Below, piece by piece: positions 26,728 to 35,251 of a stretch of DNA of 64,000 nt. The DNA lies in NCBI GenBank assembly GCA_040005635.1, contig JBDTYM010000008.1:4506-68505 (forward strand), written 5' to 3'. The position numbers and the translations under genes were made by a program. This stretch comes from Dokdonella_A sp040005635 (GTDB taxonomy: Bacteria; Pseudomonadota; Gammaproteobacteria; Xanthomonadales; Rhodanobacteraceae). The stretch's first letter is position 1. Each line of letters begins with the position of its first letter. Under the pieces are notes generated by a model, which was not told the DNA's origin, did no database searches, and saw nothing but the letters and a program-made list of their open reading frames with translations.

Positions 26728-27824
26728 CGTGCCGTCGCCTGCGCGCCATCTCCAAGCTTCGCACTCTTGTCGGCAATCCGTTTCATCAGCTCCTGCCAGG
26801 ATTTCACGAATGCCTGTGCACCTTCGTACTGCAAGCGTGTCGCCAGCGCGTCGACGTCGATGCCGGCCTGCGCGAATGCGGCCAGCACGGCTTCGGCATC
26901 GCCGCCGTCCGCCGCCATCGCACCCTTGATCTCGCCATGATCGGCGAGCGCGAGCAAGGTCTTCTCCGGCATCGTGTCGATCGTCTCCGGCGCAGCAAAC
27001 GCTTCCACGTACAAGGTATCCGACGCGTTCGGATCCTTCACGCCGGTGCTCGCCCACAGCAGCCGTTGCGCGCGTGCGCCGGCCGCGCTGAGCCGGGTCC
27101 AGCGCGACGATGCGAGCAGGTCGCAATAGGCGCGATAGGTGCGTCGGCCGATCGCGATGCCGAGGCGGTTGCGCAAATCCTGCGGTACCAACTCGGCGAC
27201 GGCGCGGTCCCAGCGGCTGATGAACAACGAAGCGACCGAGGTGATCTTCGGATCGAGGCCGGCCGCGATGCGCCGTTCGATTCCGCGCAGATAGGCTTCG
27301 GCCGCAGCGAGATAGTGCTCGCGCGAAAACAGCAGGGTCACGTTGATCGGCACGCCGGCGAAGATCGCTTCCTCGATCGCGGCGACACCGGCAACGGTGC
27401 CGGGAATCTTGACGAACAGGTTCGGCCGATCGGCTTGCGCATGGATCGCCTTGGCCGCCTCGATGGTGCCGGCGCTGTCATCGGCGAGCAGCGGCGACAC
27501 CTCCATCGAGACCCAGCCGTCCTCACCGTGGCTGGCCTCGAAGATCGGCCGGAACAGATCGGCGGCGCGGCGCAGATCCTCCAGCGCGAGTTCGGTGAAC
27601 AGCGCCTCGCCCGTCTTGCCGGCGCGTGCTTTCTCGGCGATGCCGCTGTCATAGGCCGAGGTCTTGCCGATCGCCTCGTCGAAGATGGTCGGATTCGACG
27701 TCAGGCCGGTCACCGACAGCTCGTCGATGTAGCGCTGCAGCGTGCCGTCGTCGAGGATTTCGCGCGTGATGTTGTCGAGCCACAGACTCTGGCCGAGTTC
27801 GTGCAGTTGGCGGGTCGGTTTCAT
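26724..27824 (-). CDS. tal: Transaldolase
   Basis: The 366-residue enzyme transfers a dihydroxyacetone unit between sedoheptulose 7-phosphate and glyceraldehyde 3-phosphate. GLTSNPTIFDEAI is transaldolase signature 1, and the Schiff-base lysine is K139 in PNLFVKIPGT. INVTLLFSREHY and SVASLFISRWD are further family blocks. It is the longer class found in actinobacteria, cyanobacteria and xanthomonads, where tal and pgi are sometimes fused; here they overlap by four bases instead. CCGGAG precedes the ATG at 27824. Confidence 0.95.
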   Translation of the reverse strand: MKPTRQLHELGQSLWLDNITREILDDGTLQRYIDELSVTGLTSNPTIFDEAIGKTSAYDSGIAEKARAGKTGEALFTELALEDLRRAADLFRPIFEASHGEDGWVSMEVSPLLADDSAGTIEAAKAIHAQADRPNLFVKIPGTVAGVAAIEEAIFAGVPINVTLLFSREHYLAAAEAYLRGIERRIAAGLDPKITSVASLFISRWDRAVAELVPQDLRNRLGIAIGRRTYRAYCDLLASSRWTRLSAAGARAQRLLWASTGVKDPNASDTLYVEAFAAPETIDTMPEKTLLALADHGEIKGAMAADGGDAEAVLAAFAQAGIDVDALATRLQYEGAQAFVKSWQELMKRIADKSAKLGDGAQATAR

Positions 27825-28011
27825 GCAGTCTCCGGGTAGCAATGGCGCAATGTCATTCCGCGAAAATCGGAGCGGGCAGGGCGATGGCGCAGTGTACGGG
27901 ACTGCGCGACGTCGCCGCCGCGGGCTCCGTACCGTGCTAAGGCTTGCTTAAGCATTGCCCTCGAGCATCGCCGTCACCGCGCCGGCGGCAAGACGCAGGA
28001 GACCGCTGAGA

Positions 28012-29502
28012 GTGAACGTACCGCGCGAAGCGCCGCGAGGCTCGCACTGGTGGTGGCTGATCGCTATCGTGCTCGCCTATGCCTGCGCATTCCAGGGTTC
28101 GCGGCCGATCTATTCACCGGACGAAGGCCGCTACACGATCGTCGCGCTGAATATGCTCGACAGTGGCGACTGGACTCGACCGATGCTGCATCCGGAAGTC
28201 GAGCACTGGTCGAAGCCGCCCCTGACCTATTGGGCGGTCGCGGCCAGCATGGGTGTATTCGGCCGCAACGAATTTGCCGCGCGCCTGCCGAATGCGCTCG
28301 CGTTTGCCGGCACATTGTTCCTTCTGTTGTGGATCGGCCGTCGCTTCACGCCGCAGCGTGCGTGGTTGCCGGCACTGGTGTACGCGACCTTCGTGTTTCC
28401 GTCGGTGGCTGCGAATATCGTGACCACCGACACCTTGCTCGCGCTGTGGGAGACCTTGCAGCTGGCCGCATTCGTGTGGCTGTGGTGGGCGGCCGATGCG
28501 CGTGCCGAGCGCCATGCACGCCTGCTGCTCTGGTTGGCCGCCGCGCTTGCGTTCATGACGAAGGGGCCGCCGGGTTTGTTGATTCTGGCCGGCTGCGTCG
28601 CGTTCGCGATATGGGAAGGGCGTTGGCGCGGCTTCGCGCGCGTGTGTCGCTGGGACGGCCTGCTGCTTTTTCTGGTCGTCGGCGGCGCCTGGTATGTCGA
28701 TGTGGCCATCCGCGAACCGCAGGTGCTGCGTTATTTTCTGGTCGAGGAAGTCGTCAACCGCGTCGCCAGCGACAAGATGCATCGCCACGAAGCCTGGTAC
28801 GGCGGTTTCAAGGTCTACCTGCCGACGCTGCTCGTCGGCAGCCTGCCCTGGTTACCCTTGTTCACCTGGTTCGTCTGGCGCACACGTCGCCAGGGGGCGC
28901 CGTTGATCGGCAATCGCCGCGCGCTGCGCCTGCTGCTGTGCTGCATCGTGTTGCCATTGACGGTCTTCATGCTCGCGCGTTCGCGCCTGCCTTTGTATCT
29001 GCTGCCGCTGTTCGCGCCGCTGGCCGTGCTGACCGCTCTCGCGCTACAGCCGCTGCGCTTCGAGGCAGGCTGGTCGCGCACATTGCTCGCGCTGTGGTGC
29101 CTGCTGATCGTCGGCGCGCGCGTCGTGCCGGCGCATCTGGAAGTCGCCGAGGACGACCGGCGGCTGGCCGAGGCGATGCTGCGCGAACTGCCGCTGCCGC
29201 CCCATGGCGTGCTGTTCGTCGAGACGGCGCCGCGCTTTGGCCTGCGCCTCTATCTTGGGAGCTCGATCGAACGGCTCACGCTGCCGGAGCGGGAAGCGTT
29301 GCCGCAAAGCGAGAGCATCGAAAGCGAAATGGGAGAAACCAGTGAAGGCTGCCGCGTGCTGCTGATGAATCCCGCCGACATTGCCTCGACGCAGGAAGCG
29401 CTCGTCGCGGCCCATGTGCGCTATCAGCGCCTCGCCGATGTGCGCGGCTACGCGATGTTCGTCGAGATCGCCGCTGATTGCGCCGCGTATGCGACGCTCT
29501 GA
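28012..29502 (+). CDS. GT39/ArnT-like membrane glycosyltransferase
   Basis: This is a 496-residue integral membrane protein with about 10-12 spans. The first periplasmic loop has the catalytic acidic motif YSPDEGRYTIVALNML and EVEHWSKPPLTYW, typical of ArnT/PMT-like transferases that use polyprenyl-phosphate sugars. LAFMTKGPPGLLILAG is another family block. I prefer GTG 28012 (AGGAG ten bases upstream); a TTG at 27955 would add a basic leader. It may modify lipid A or a surface glycan, but no partner genes are adjacent. Confidence 0.88.
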   Translation: MNVPREAPRGSHWWWLIAIVLAYACAFQGSRPIYSPDEGRYTIVALNMLDSGDWTRPMLHPEVEHWSKPPLTYWAVAASMGVFGRNEFAARLPNALAFAGTLFLLLWIGRRFTPQRAWLPALVYATFVFPSVAANIVTTDTLLALWETLQLAAFVWLWWAADARAERHARLLLWLAAALAFMTKGPPGLLILAGCVAFAIWEGRWRGFARVCRWDGLLLFLVVGGAWYVDVAIREPQVLRYFLVEEVVNRVASDKMHRHEAWYGGFKVYLPTLLVGSLPWLPLFTWFVWRTRRQGAPLIGNRRALRLLLCCIVLPLTVFMLARSRLPLYLLPLFAPLAVLTALALQPLRFEAGWSRTLLALWCLLIVGARVVPAHLEVAEDDRRLAEAMLRELPLPPHGVLFVETAPRFGLRLYLGSSIERLTLPEREALPQSESIESEMGETSEGCRVLLMNPADIASTQEALVAAHVRYQRLADVRGYAMFVEIAADCAAYATL

Positions 29503-29521
29503 GCGGGCAGTTCGCGCGGCT

Positions 29522-30382
29522 TCACGATGTTTGCTTGAAATCAGCGACCTTCTTCGCTATGCGCTCGCGCAAGGCGCGCAGCCCTTGTTGCGCCAGTTCA
29601 CGCAGAACGCGACGGTCGGCATCGGCGAACGCCGAACGCTTGCCGCAATGGGCAAGGATCAAGGCGAAGTCCTGCGCCTCACCGAGCACGATCGCGAGAC
29701 GCTTGCCGTGGTGCTGCATCGGCGCGTGCGCGCCAACCTTGTCGCCGAGCGCGCGCTGTTGTTGCGACCAGCGTCGCGCGCGGCGGCGCCAGCGATGCCA
29801 GTCCTCGTCACGCGTGCTGGCGAGCGCGCGTGCGCCGGCTGCGTCGAGATCGAGCAGGCTGCGCGTCAGCGCGGCGTCGACGTCGGTCCGCTGCACGAGG
29901 TTCCATGGCAGTGCCGGCAGCGCCGCCTGCAAGGTGGCCAGCAAGGCACGCTTGTCGGTCAGCATCGGATCTTCGAGCAGCGCCGTGCGTGCGCGCGCGG
30001 CGCGCTGCGCCGCCGCGGTCCGGCGCAGGCGGCGCAATACCACGAGCGCGTCTGAAGCTGTCGTCTTTTCGAGCAGGCCATCCAGCGCGACGACGAATGC
30101 GTGCGCATCGCGCAGTTTCGACAGACTGCGGTTCATGCGGCCGAGTTCGCGATCGACCAGGACGGCGCCGGAGCCGAGCTGCGGCATGCCGAGCGCCAGC
30201 GTCGCGCGCGTGCGCCGGATCGACTTGCGTGCCTGATGCACGCCAGTGTGCAGGCGCGCGCCGCGCCAGCTGAGGCAGCCGATCGCGCGTGCGAGTTCAG
30301 CAGCGGCGTAGTCGAACAGCACATAGCCCGGCTTCGCCGGGGCCTCGGTGTCGGCATCGAGTTCCGCCTGCTCACTGTCCAT
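29522..30382 (-). CDS. CHAD domain protein
   Basis: The 286-residue protein matches the CHAD helical-bundle domain: conserved histidines and basic residues in LHTGVHQARKSIRRTRATLAL and LSKLRDAHAFVVALDGLL, and DWHRWRRRARRWSQQQ near the centre. CHAD domains bind polyphosphate through this positive surface. It overlaps the end of the flavin reductase gene by 11 bp, the third gene of a minus-strand operon with a molybdoenzyme. No thymidine-triphosphatase-like CYTH domain is fused to it. Confidence 0.88.
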   Translation of the reverse strand: MDSEQAELDADTEAPAKPGYVLFDYAAAELARAIGCLSWRGARLHTGVHQARKSIRRTRATLALGMPQLGSGAVLVDRELGRMNRSLSKLRDAHAFVVALDGLLEKTTASDALVVLRRLRRTAAAQRAARARTALLEDPMLTDKRALLATLQAALPALPWNLVQRTDVDAALTRSLLDLDAAGARALASTRDEDWHRWRRRARRWSQQQRALGDKVGAHAPMQHHGKRLAIVLGEAQDFALILAHCGKRSAFADADRRVLRELAQQGLRALRERIAKKVADFKQTS

Positions 30383-31136
30383 AGCGTTCGGTCCGGATGA
30401 GGGGGGCTGCAAGCCCGCTGTGGAGTAGGGCGTTCGTCGCTGTCTCGACGAACGGATTGGACCCGCAGACGAAGACATGTCGCGCGCCGCCGTCGATGCG
30501 GGCGAGCGTCTCGTCCAGCATAGCCGCATCCACGCGGCGCGCGTAATCGCGCTCGCGTCGCGCCGGTTCGCGTGTCAGCGCGAACACGAGTTCGAGGCCA
30601 TCATGGCGATCGTGCAGGGCGAGCAATTCGTCGCGGAAGATCAGTTCGTCCCAGCTGCGCGCGGAATACAGCAACAGGGTTGGCAGTGTCGCCGAGTGCG
30701 AGGCGCGTTCGCGCAGCATGCTCATCAGCGGGACGATGCCGGAACCGCCGCCGAGCAGCAGCAACGGTCCGCCGTCCTGCACCGACCAGACAAAATGGCC
30801 GCCGATCGGGCCGCGCAGCTCGATGCGGTCGCCGACCAGTGCGACGTCGTGGAAGAACGGCGACACTTCGCCGTCGTCGAGCCGCTCGATCGCCAGCTCG
30901 ATCACGCCGGCGGTCGCGGGCGCCGAGGCGATCGAATAACTTCGCTGTGCCTGATAGCCGTCCGGCGCGGTCAGCCGTACATCGACGTGCTGGCCGGCGT
31001 GAAACTCAAACGGCTGTGCAAGATCGAACAGGAAACTCTTCACGCGCGAGGTCTGCGCCGCGATCGCGCCGATCGTTGCCGTCTGCCAGAGCAGTTTCGG
31101 CGTCGCGCTCGCAACGGGCGGATTTTCAGTCACCAC
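30372..31136 (-). CDS. FAD/NAD-binding ferredoxin-reductase-type oxidoreductase
   Basis: The 254-residue protein has the FNR fold: FAD-binding FHAGQHVDVRL and the RSYSIAS motif, a phosphate-binding HFVWSVQDGGPLLLLGGGSGIVPLMSMLRE, and the C-terminal VFVCGSNPFVETATN nicotinamide site. It probably passes electrons from NAD(P)H to the adjacent sulfite-oxidase-like enzyme. The start is likely one of two tandem GTG codons at 31136/31133, overlapping the molybdoenzyme stop; no good ATG is available. Confidence 0.87.
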   Translation of the reverse strand: MVTENPPVASATPKLLWQTATIGAIAAQTSRVKSFLFDLAQPFEFHAGQHVDVRLTAPDGYQAQRSYSIASAPATAGVIELAIERLDDGEVSPFFHDVALVGDRIELRGPIGGHFVWSVQDGGPLLLLGGGSGIVPLMSMLRERASHSATLPTLLLYSARSWDELIFRDELLALHDRHDGLELVFALTREPARRERDYARRVDAAMLDETLARIDGGARHVFVCGSNPFVETATNALLHSGLAAPLIRTERYGQ

Positions 31137-31731
31137 TGAAGCGCTGCTCGCGCCAGGGATCGCCGACCATGTGATAACCGCGCAGTTCCCAGAAACCCGC
31201 CTCGTCGCGCTGGGTGAACTGTAGCGCATTGACCCATTTGGCAGATTTCCAGAAATATAGATGTGGAACAAGCAGGCGCGCCGGGCCGCCGTGCTCGGCC
31301 GCGAGCGGGGCGTCGTCGTAGGCGAGCGCGATCATCGCCTTGCCGCCGAGCAGGTCGGCGGTCGGTACGTTGGTCGAGTAGCCGTCGAACGAGTGGGCCA
31401 GCGTGTAGCCGGTCGGCGCCTCCACGCCCGCTGCGGCGAGCAGGTCGTCGATGCTGACGCCGCGCCAATGCGTGTCGAGCTTCGACCATTTCGTCACGCA
31501 ATGGATGTCGCGGGTCAGTGTCGTTTGTGGCAGGGCATTGAACTCCGCCCAACTCCAGCGTGCGATCGGTTTCGGACCGGCTTTCAGCGTGAACGTCCAG
31601 TCGGACGTACCGACCGTCGGCGTCGGGCCGGCCGACAGCACCGGGAAGTCGTCGGTCAGGGACTGACCGGGTGGAACGCGTCCTGCACCGACCTGCGGCC
31701 GGGGCCGACCGCTGAAACCGCGTGTGGCCAT
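31126..31731 (-). CDS. Sulfite-oxidase-like molybdopterin oxidoreductase
   Basis: The 201-residue protein has a single oxidoreductase molybdopterin-binding domain. C78 in TRDIHCVTKWS is the conserved Mo-coordinating cysteine. WRGVSIDDLL, HSFDGYSTNVP and GGPARLLVPHLYFWKSAKWV are further family blocks. There is no signal peptide or dimerisation domain, so it is a cytoplasmic, YedY-related protein. Its reductase and CHAD gene follow with overlaps. The physiological substrate is unknown; the family is not proven to oxidise sulfite. Confidence 0.9.
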   Translation of the reverse strand: MATRGFSGRPRPQVGAGRVPPGQSLTDDFPVLSAGPTPTVGTSDWTFTLKAGPKPIARWSWAEFNALPQTTLTRDIHCVTKWSKLDTHWRGVSIDDLLAAAGVEAPTGYTLAHSFDGYSTNVPTADLLGGKAMIALAYDDAPLAAEHGGPARLLVPHLYFWKSAKWVNALQFTQRDEAGFWELRGYHMVGDPWREQRFSGD

Positions 31732-31911
31732 GCGAGCGATCCTCGATGGAGTGACGGCACCGCCGCGCGGGCGATCTGCCGGTGCGCCTAGGTTGCCACG
31801 AAAGCGCCGGCCTGACATCCGTTCGCCTGATTTTGACGCTGCCTCGGGCTTGACGCGATATGCCCGCTTGCGCACATGCTTCACGCAAGGCGCCGAAGCG
31901 GGAACGCACGC

Positions 31912-33456
31912 ATGCTGCTCTTTGAATCCGTAATCGCCGTGCTGCTCGGCGCGGTCCTGCTGGCCGCGTTGGCGCGGCGCCTCGGCGCGCCTTATCCCAC
32001 CTTCCTCGCACTCGGCGGCGCCGCGCTCTCGCTGGTACCGGGTGCACCGAACTGGGGCCTGGATCCGAATCTCGTGCTCGCGTTGTTCGTGGCGCCGGTG
32101 CTGCTCGATGCGGCGTATGACACTTCGCTGCGCGATCTGAAGGACAACTGGATCGTTATCGCCAACCTCGTCCTGATCGTTGTCGGCCTGACCACCGCCG
32201 CGGTCGCGCTGGTCGCGCATGCGCTGGTGCCCGGCATGTCATGGCCGGCCGCGATCGCGCTCGGTGCGATCGTGGCGCCGCCGGATGCCGCGGCGGCGAG
32301 CGCTGTGTTGCGCCATGCGAATCTGCCGCAGCGGCTGGTGACGGTCCTCGAGGGCGAGAGCCTGCTCAACGATGCGACGGCATTGCTGATCTATCGCCTG
32401 GCGGTGGCGGCCGCCGTCAGCGGCACGTTCTCGCTGGGTCAGGTCGCGCCCGCGCTGGTACTGACCGTGATCGGCAGCCTGCTCGCAGGCTTCCTGCTGG
32501 CATGGCCAATCATGTATTTGTTCCGACGCATCCACGACGTGCCGAGTTCGATCATCGTGCAATTCGTCACCACCTTCGCCGTGTGGATTTTCGCCGAACG
32601 TATCGGCCTGTCGGGCATCCTCACGATCGTCACCTATGCGATCACGATCGCGCGCAACGGCGCCGGGATGATGCCCGCGCGCATGCGCGTTCCATCGTTC
32701 GCGGTGTGGGACACCGTGATCTTCATGTTGAACGTGCTCGCGTTCGTGATGATCGGCTTGCAGATCGGACCGATCTGGACGCGCTTGTCGGCGTCCGCCC
32801 GAGTCGACTACGGCGCCGTTGCATTGACGGTGCTGGCGACGGTCATCGTGGTGCGACTGGCCTGGTGCATGAGCTACAACGCCGTCGTACGCTGGCGCAT
32901 CCGCCGCGTCGGCTTCCATCCGCCGCGGCCGATGCTGCAGCCGACCGTGCAGAGCGGCCTGGTCATCTCTTGGTGCGGCATGCGCGGCATCGTCACCCTG
33001 GCCGCGGCGTTTGCACTGCCGCAAGACTTCGCTTATCGCGACCTGATCCTGCTGACGGCATTCTGCGTCGTGTTCGGTACGCTCGTGCTGCAAGGCATCA
33101 GCCTGCGTCCATTGCTCAAGCACCTGCGTTTCGACGATGACGCGCCGGTCGAGCGTGAATTCCAGCGCGCGCGCAATGCTGCCTACCGCGCCGCACTGGC
33201 AACGCTGGACGGTGAAACGTCACCCGATGCCGAAGCGTTGCGCCACGAATATGCCGCTGCCGCGCAGGATCCGTGTGTGGGCGGCGTGCCGAGATCTGCC
33301 GCACAAAGCCCATTGGCGGAGCAACGTCGCCGCGCCATCACCGCTGCTCGCGAGACGACGCACGCGCTGTGGCAGAGCGGCGCCATCGGCGACCAGGCGT
33401 TCAGCCGGCTGCAGGAGGAATTTGACTGGGCGGAGCTGAGCATTCCGACGGCTTGA
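31912..33456 (+). CDS. CPA1 family Na+/H+ antiporter
   Basis: The 514-residue protein has about 12 membrane spans. The ion-binding region is ALGAIVAPPDAAAASAVLRHANLP, and LEGESLLNDATALLIYRLA carries the family ND motif. ISWCGMRGIVTLAAAFALP is the conserved arginine helix. The C-terminal 100 residues are hydrophilic and cytoplasmic. An ATG at 31912 begins the hydrophobic core directly; another at 31876 would add 12 residues. Neither has a strong RBS. It is likely a NhaP/YjcE-type proton-coupled sodium or potassium exporter. Confidence 0.9.
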   Translation: MLLFESVIAVLLGAVLLAALARRLGAPYPTFLALGGAALSLVPGAPNWGLDPNLVLALFVAPVLLDAAYDTSLRDLKDNWIVIANLVLIVVGLTTAAVALVAHALVPGMSWPAAIALGAIVAPPDAAAASAVLRHANLPQRLVTVLEGESLLNDATALLIYRLAVAAAVSGTFSLGQVAPALVLTVIGSLLAGFLLAWPIMYLFRRIHDVPSSIIVQFVTTFAVWIFAERIGLSGILTIVTYAITIARNGAGMMPARMRVPSFAVWDTVIFMLNVLAFVMIGLQIGPIWTRLSASARVDYGAVALTVLATVIVVRLAWCMSYNAVVRWRIRRVGFHPPRPMLQPTVQSGLVISWCGMRGIVTLAAAFALPQDFAYRDLILLTAFCVVFGTLVLQGISLRPLLKHLRFDDDAPVEREFQRARNAAYRAALATLDGETSPDAEALRHEYAAAAQDPCVGGVPRSAAQSPLAEQRRRAITAARETTHALWQSGAIGDQAFSRLQEEFDWAELSIPTA

Positions 33457-34052
33457 GTGGCGGCGGTGGCCTTCAGGCACTCCGCTTATCCGAAGGCTGG
33501 ACTGCTCGAGCAGGAGCCACTGAACGCATGCATCGGCAGCGCGGCTGGTGCCGGCTCCGTTGACTCGTCTGGTCAGCTCGGCGTTGCGCCTGCGCCGCCG
33601 GATCCAGCGCGAACGCTTCCTCGGCGGGCGCGGCCCCGATGGCGGTCGGACTGCCCTCTTCATTGAATGCGACAGCGGGAATCGTCGTTGGAAATCCTTG
33701 CGAACCTGTCGTGGTCAGAGTACACCGCTGACGATCAACGGCTATTCCTGGCGTGGTGGGATCGAAACGGATCTTCGGTGCCGTGCAGAACGTCGATCGT
33801 CACGCCACGCGCGAAGATGATGGTTCTGGCGAGATGCGGGTTCGGCCTGCCGTGTTGCCAGCGCCGCAGGCCAAGATCGCGCGGCGGCGGGTGACGCTCT
33901 GCGTCCGGGCCATGGAGCGGCCGAAGACCATGCAGCCACCGCGATAGGAAGGTCTGATCCGCCATACCCAGCATCGACCGTCGCCCGCCCTGCTGTTGGC
34001 CATCAGCGCATGAGCAGGCGGACATTCTCTTACCCACGCCAAGGAGTCGAAG
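33457..34052. other. Long intergenic region, no gene supported
   Basis: About 600 bp between the antiporter and the DUF4136 lipoprotein. Several short frames exist on both strands but none has a ribosome site, signal peptide or domain. No hairpin with T-run was found. Confidence 0.4.
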
Positions 34053-34622
34053 ATGAGAATCCTGAATCTGTTTGCCTCGACATGCCTGATGGCCCTCATG
34101 GCCGCATGCACGAGCGGCCCGCGCATTCGTTCCGACTACGATCACTCGGCGAATTTTGCGGCCTATCGGACTTTCGGCTTCAGCTCTCCGCTGGGCACGG
34201 ACGTCGACGGTTACTCGACCCTGACGACGCAGCGCCTGAAGGCCGCAACGCAACGCGAACTGGAAGCGCGCGGTTATCGCTTCGTTGCGCAGTCGCCCGA
34301 CTTGCTGGTCAATTTCAGTGGCCGTCTGTCCGACAAGGTGAGGGTCGACCAGACGCCCGTGCCGACGTGGGGCTACTACGGCTATCGTCGTTCGGCGTTC
34401 TATGCGCCATGGCCCACCTACGCCTACGAGACGAATGTCGATCAATACACGCAGGGCACGCTCAATGTCGACATCATCGACGCAGCGCACAAGCAGATGG
34501 TGTGGGAGGGTGTCGCGGTGGGGCGCGTGACCGACCAGCAGCTCGACAATCCAGGCCCGGCCATCGATGCCGCGGTGACGGATATCTTCAAGGCGTATCC
34601 GTTCCGCGCCGCAGCGAAATGA
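34053..34622 (+). CDS. DUF4136 lipoprotein
   Basis: The 189-residue protein has a lipoprotein signal peptide with lipobox LMAAC (Cys at about 19). The rest fits DUF4136: RSDYDHSANFAAYRTFGF, LKAATQRELEARGYRFVAQSPDLLVNF, DIIDAAHKQMVWEGVAVGRV and a closing IDAAVTDIFKAYPFR. AAGGAG is six bases from the ATG. These proteins are anchored to the inner or outer membrane facing the periplasm; the function is unknown. Confidence 0.92.
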   Translation: MRILNLFASTCLMALMAACTSGPRIRSDYDHSANFAAYRTFGFSSPLGTDVDGYSTLTTQRLKAATQRELEARGYRFVAQSPDLLVNFSGRLSDKVRVDQTPVPTWGYYGYRRSAFYAPWPTYAYETNVDQYTQGTLNVDIIDAAHKQMVWEGVAVGRVTDQQLDNPGPAIDAAVTDIFKAYPFRAAAK

Positions 34623-34801
34623 GACGGTCGGGATATGACCTGCTGCGGGCTCGATGAGTCGCGCCGGCATCCGGGCAGGGTCGGCGGCCTGCTGCAGAGG
34701 GGTAGCGGCTCCGCGTGCGATGTCATCGGCTCGGACATGTGCGCTGACGCGTGCGGCGCGCATCTGCTCTGACTAAAGTTTGCAATGTGGAAAAACCTCC
34801 C

Positions 34802-35206
34802 ATGAGAAATCTTGCCAAAACCGCCCTCGTCAACGTGCTGCTGCCGGCTCTCGCCCATGCCGCAGGCGACTCGGTATCGTTCCCGCACAGTGTGATCGCC
34901 AACGAGGAGACGCGAGCGTATGTCTGCCGAGGCGACAAGGAGGTGGCCGTGTCCTACATCAACACGGTGGACGGCGATTCGCTCGCCTATCTGCCGATCG
35001 ATGGCGTGCATCACGTCTTCGTCACGGTGCTCGCGGGCTCCGGTGCGCGATATGTTTCCGGGCCTTACGTGTGGTGGACCAAGGGCCCGCGCGCGAATCT
35101 CACGCGCGCGGACGACGCGGATGCGCCGCCTCTGCTCGCCGACTGCATGGCGGCGCAGCTGCCGAAGCCTGCGCTCATCGAGCATCTGGGCGGCTCCAGG
35201 CAATAA
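34802..35206 (+). CDS. MliC-like periplasmic lysozyme-inhibitor family protein
   Basis: The 134-residue protein has a short signal peptide (residues 1-20, cleavage near AHA). The mature part matches the MliC beta-barrel pattern: AYVCRGDKEVAVSYINTVDG, AYLPIDGV, SGARYVSGPYVWWTKGPRANLTR and a final DC, giving the two cysteines of the family. There is no lipobox cysteine, so it would be soluble in the periplasm. MliC-type proteins inhibit c-type lysozymes; the assignment here is by pattern only. Confidence 0.7.
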   Translation: MRNLAKTALVNVLLPALAHAAGDSVSFPHSVIANEETRAYVCRGDKEVAVSYINTVDGDSLAYLPIDGVHHVFVTVLAGSGARYVSGPYVWWTKGPRANLTRADDADAPPLLADCMAAQLPKPALIEHLGGSRQ

Positions 35207-35251
35207 CGTTCGCGGCGCCAGCAGACCGCATCGCCGATCGGGGAAGTGGAC

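Noticed and set aside
26727..27126. In-frame extension of pgi upstream into tal, suggesting a Tal-Pgi fusion
   Set aside because: The extension is in a different frame from tal and lacks any homology; the ATGA overlap shows two separate proteins.
33735..34763. A 342-residue minus-strand frame over the DUF4136 lipoprotein
   Set aside because: It is antisense to a gene with lipobox and ribosome site and shows no domain.
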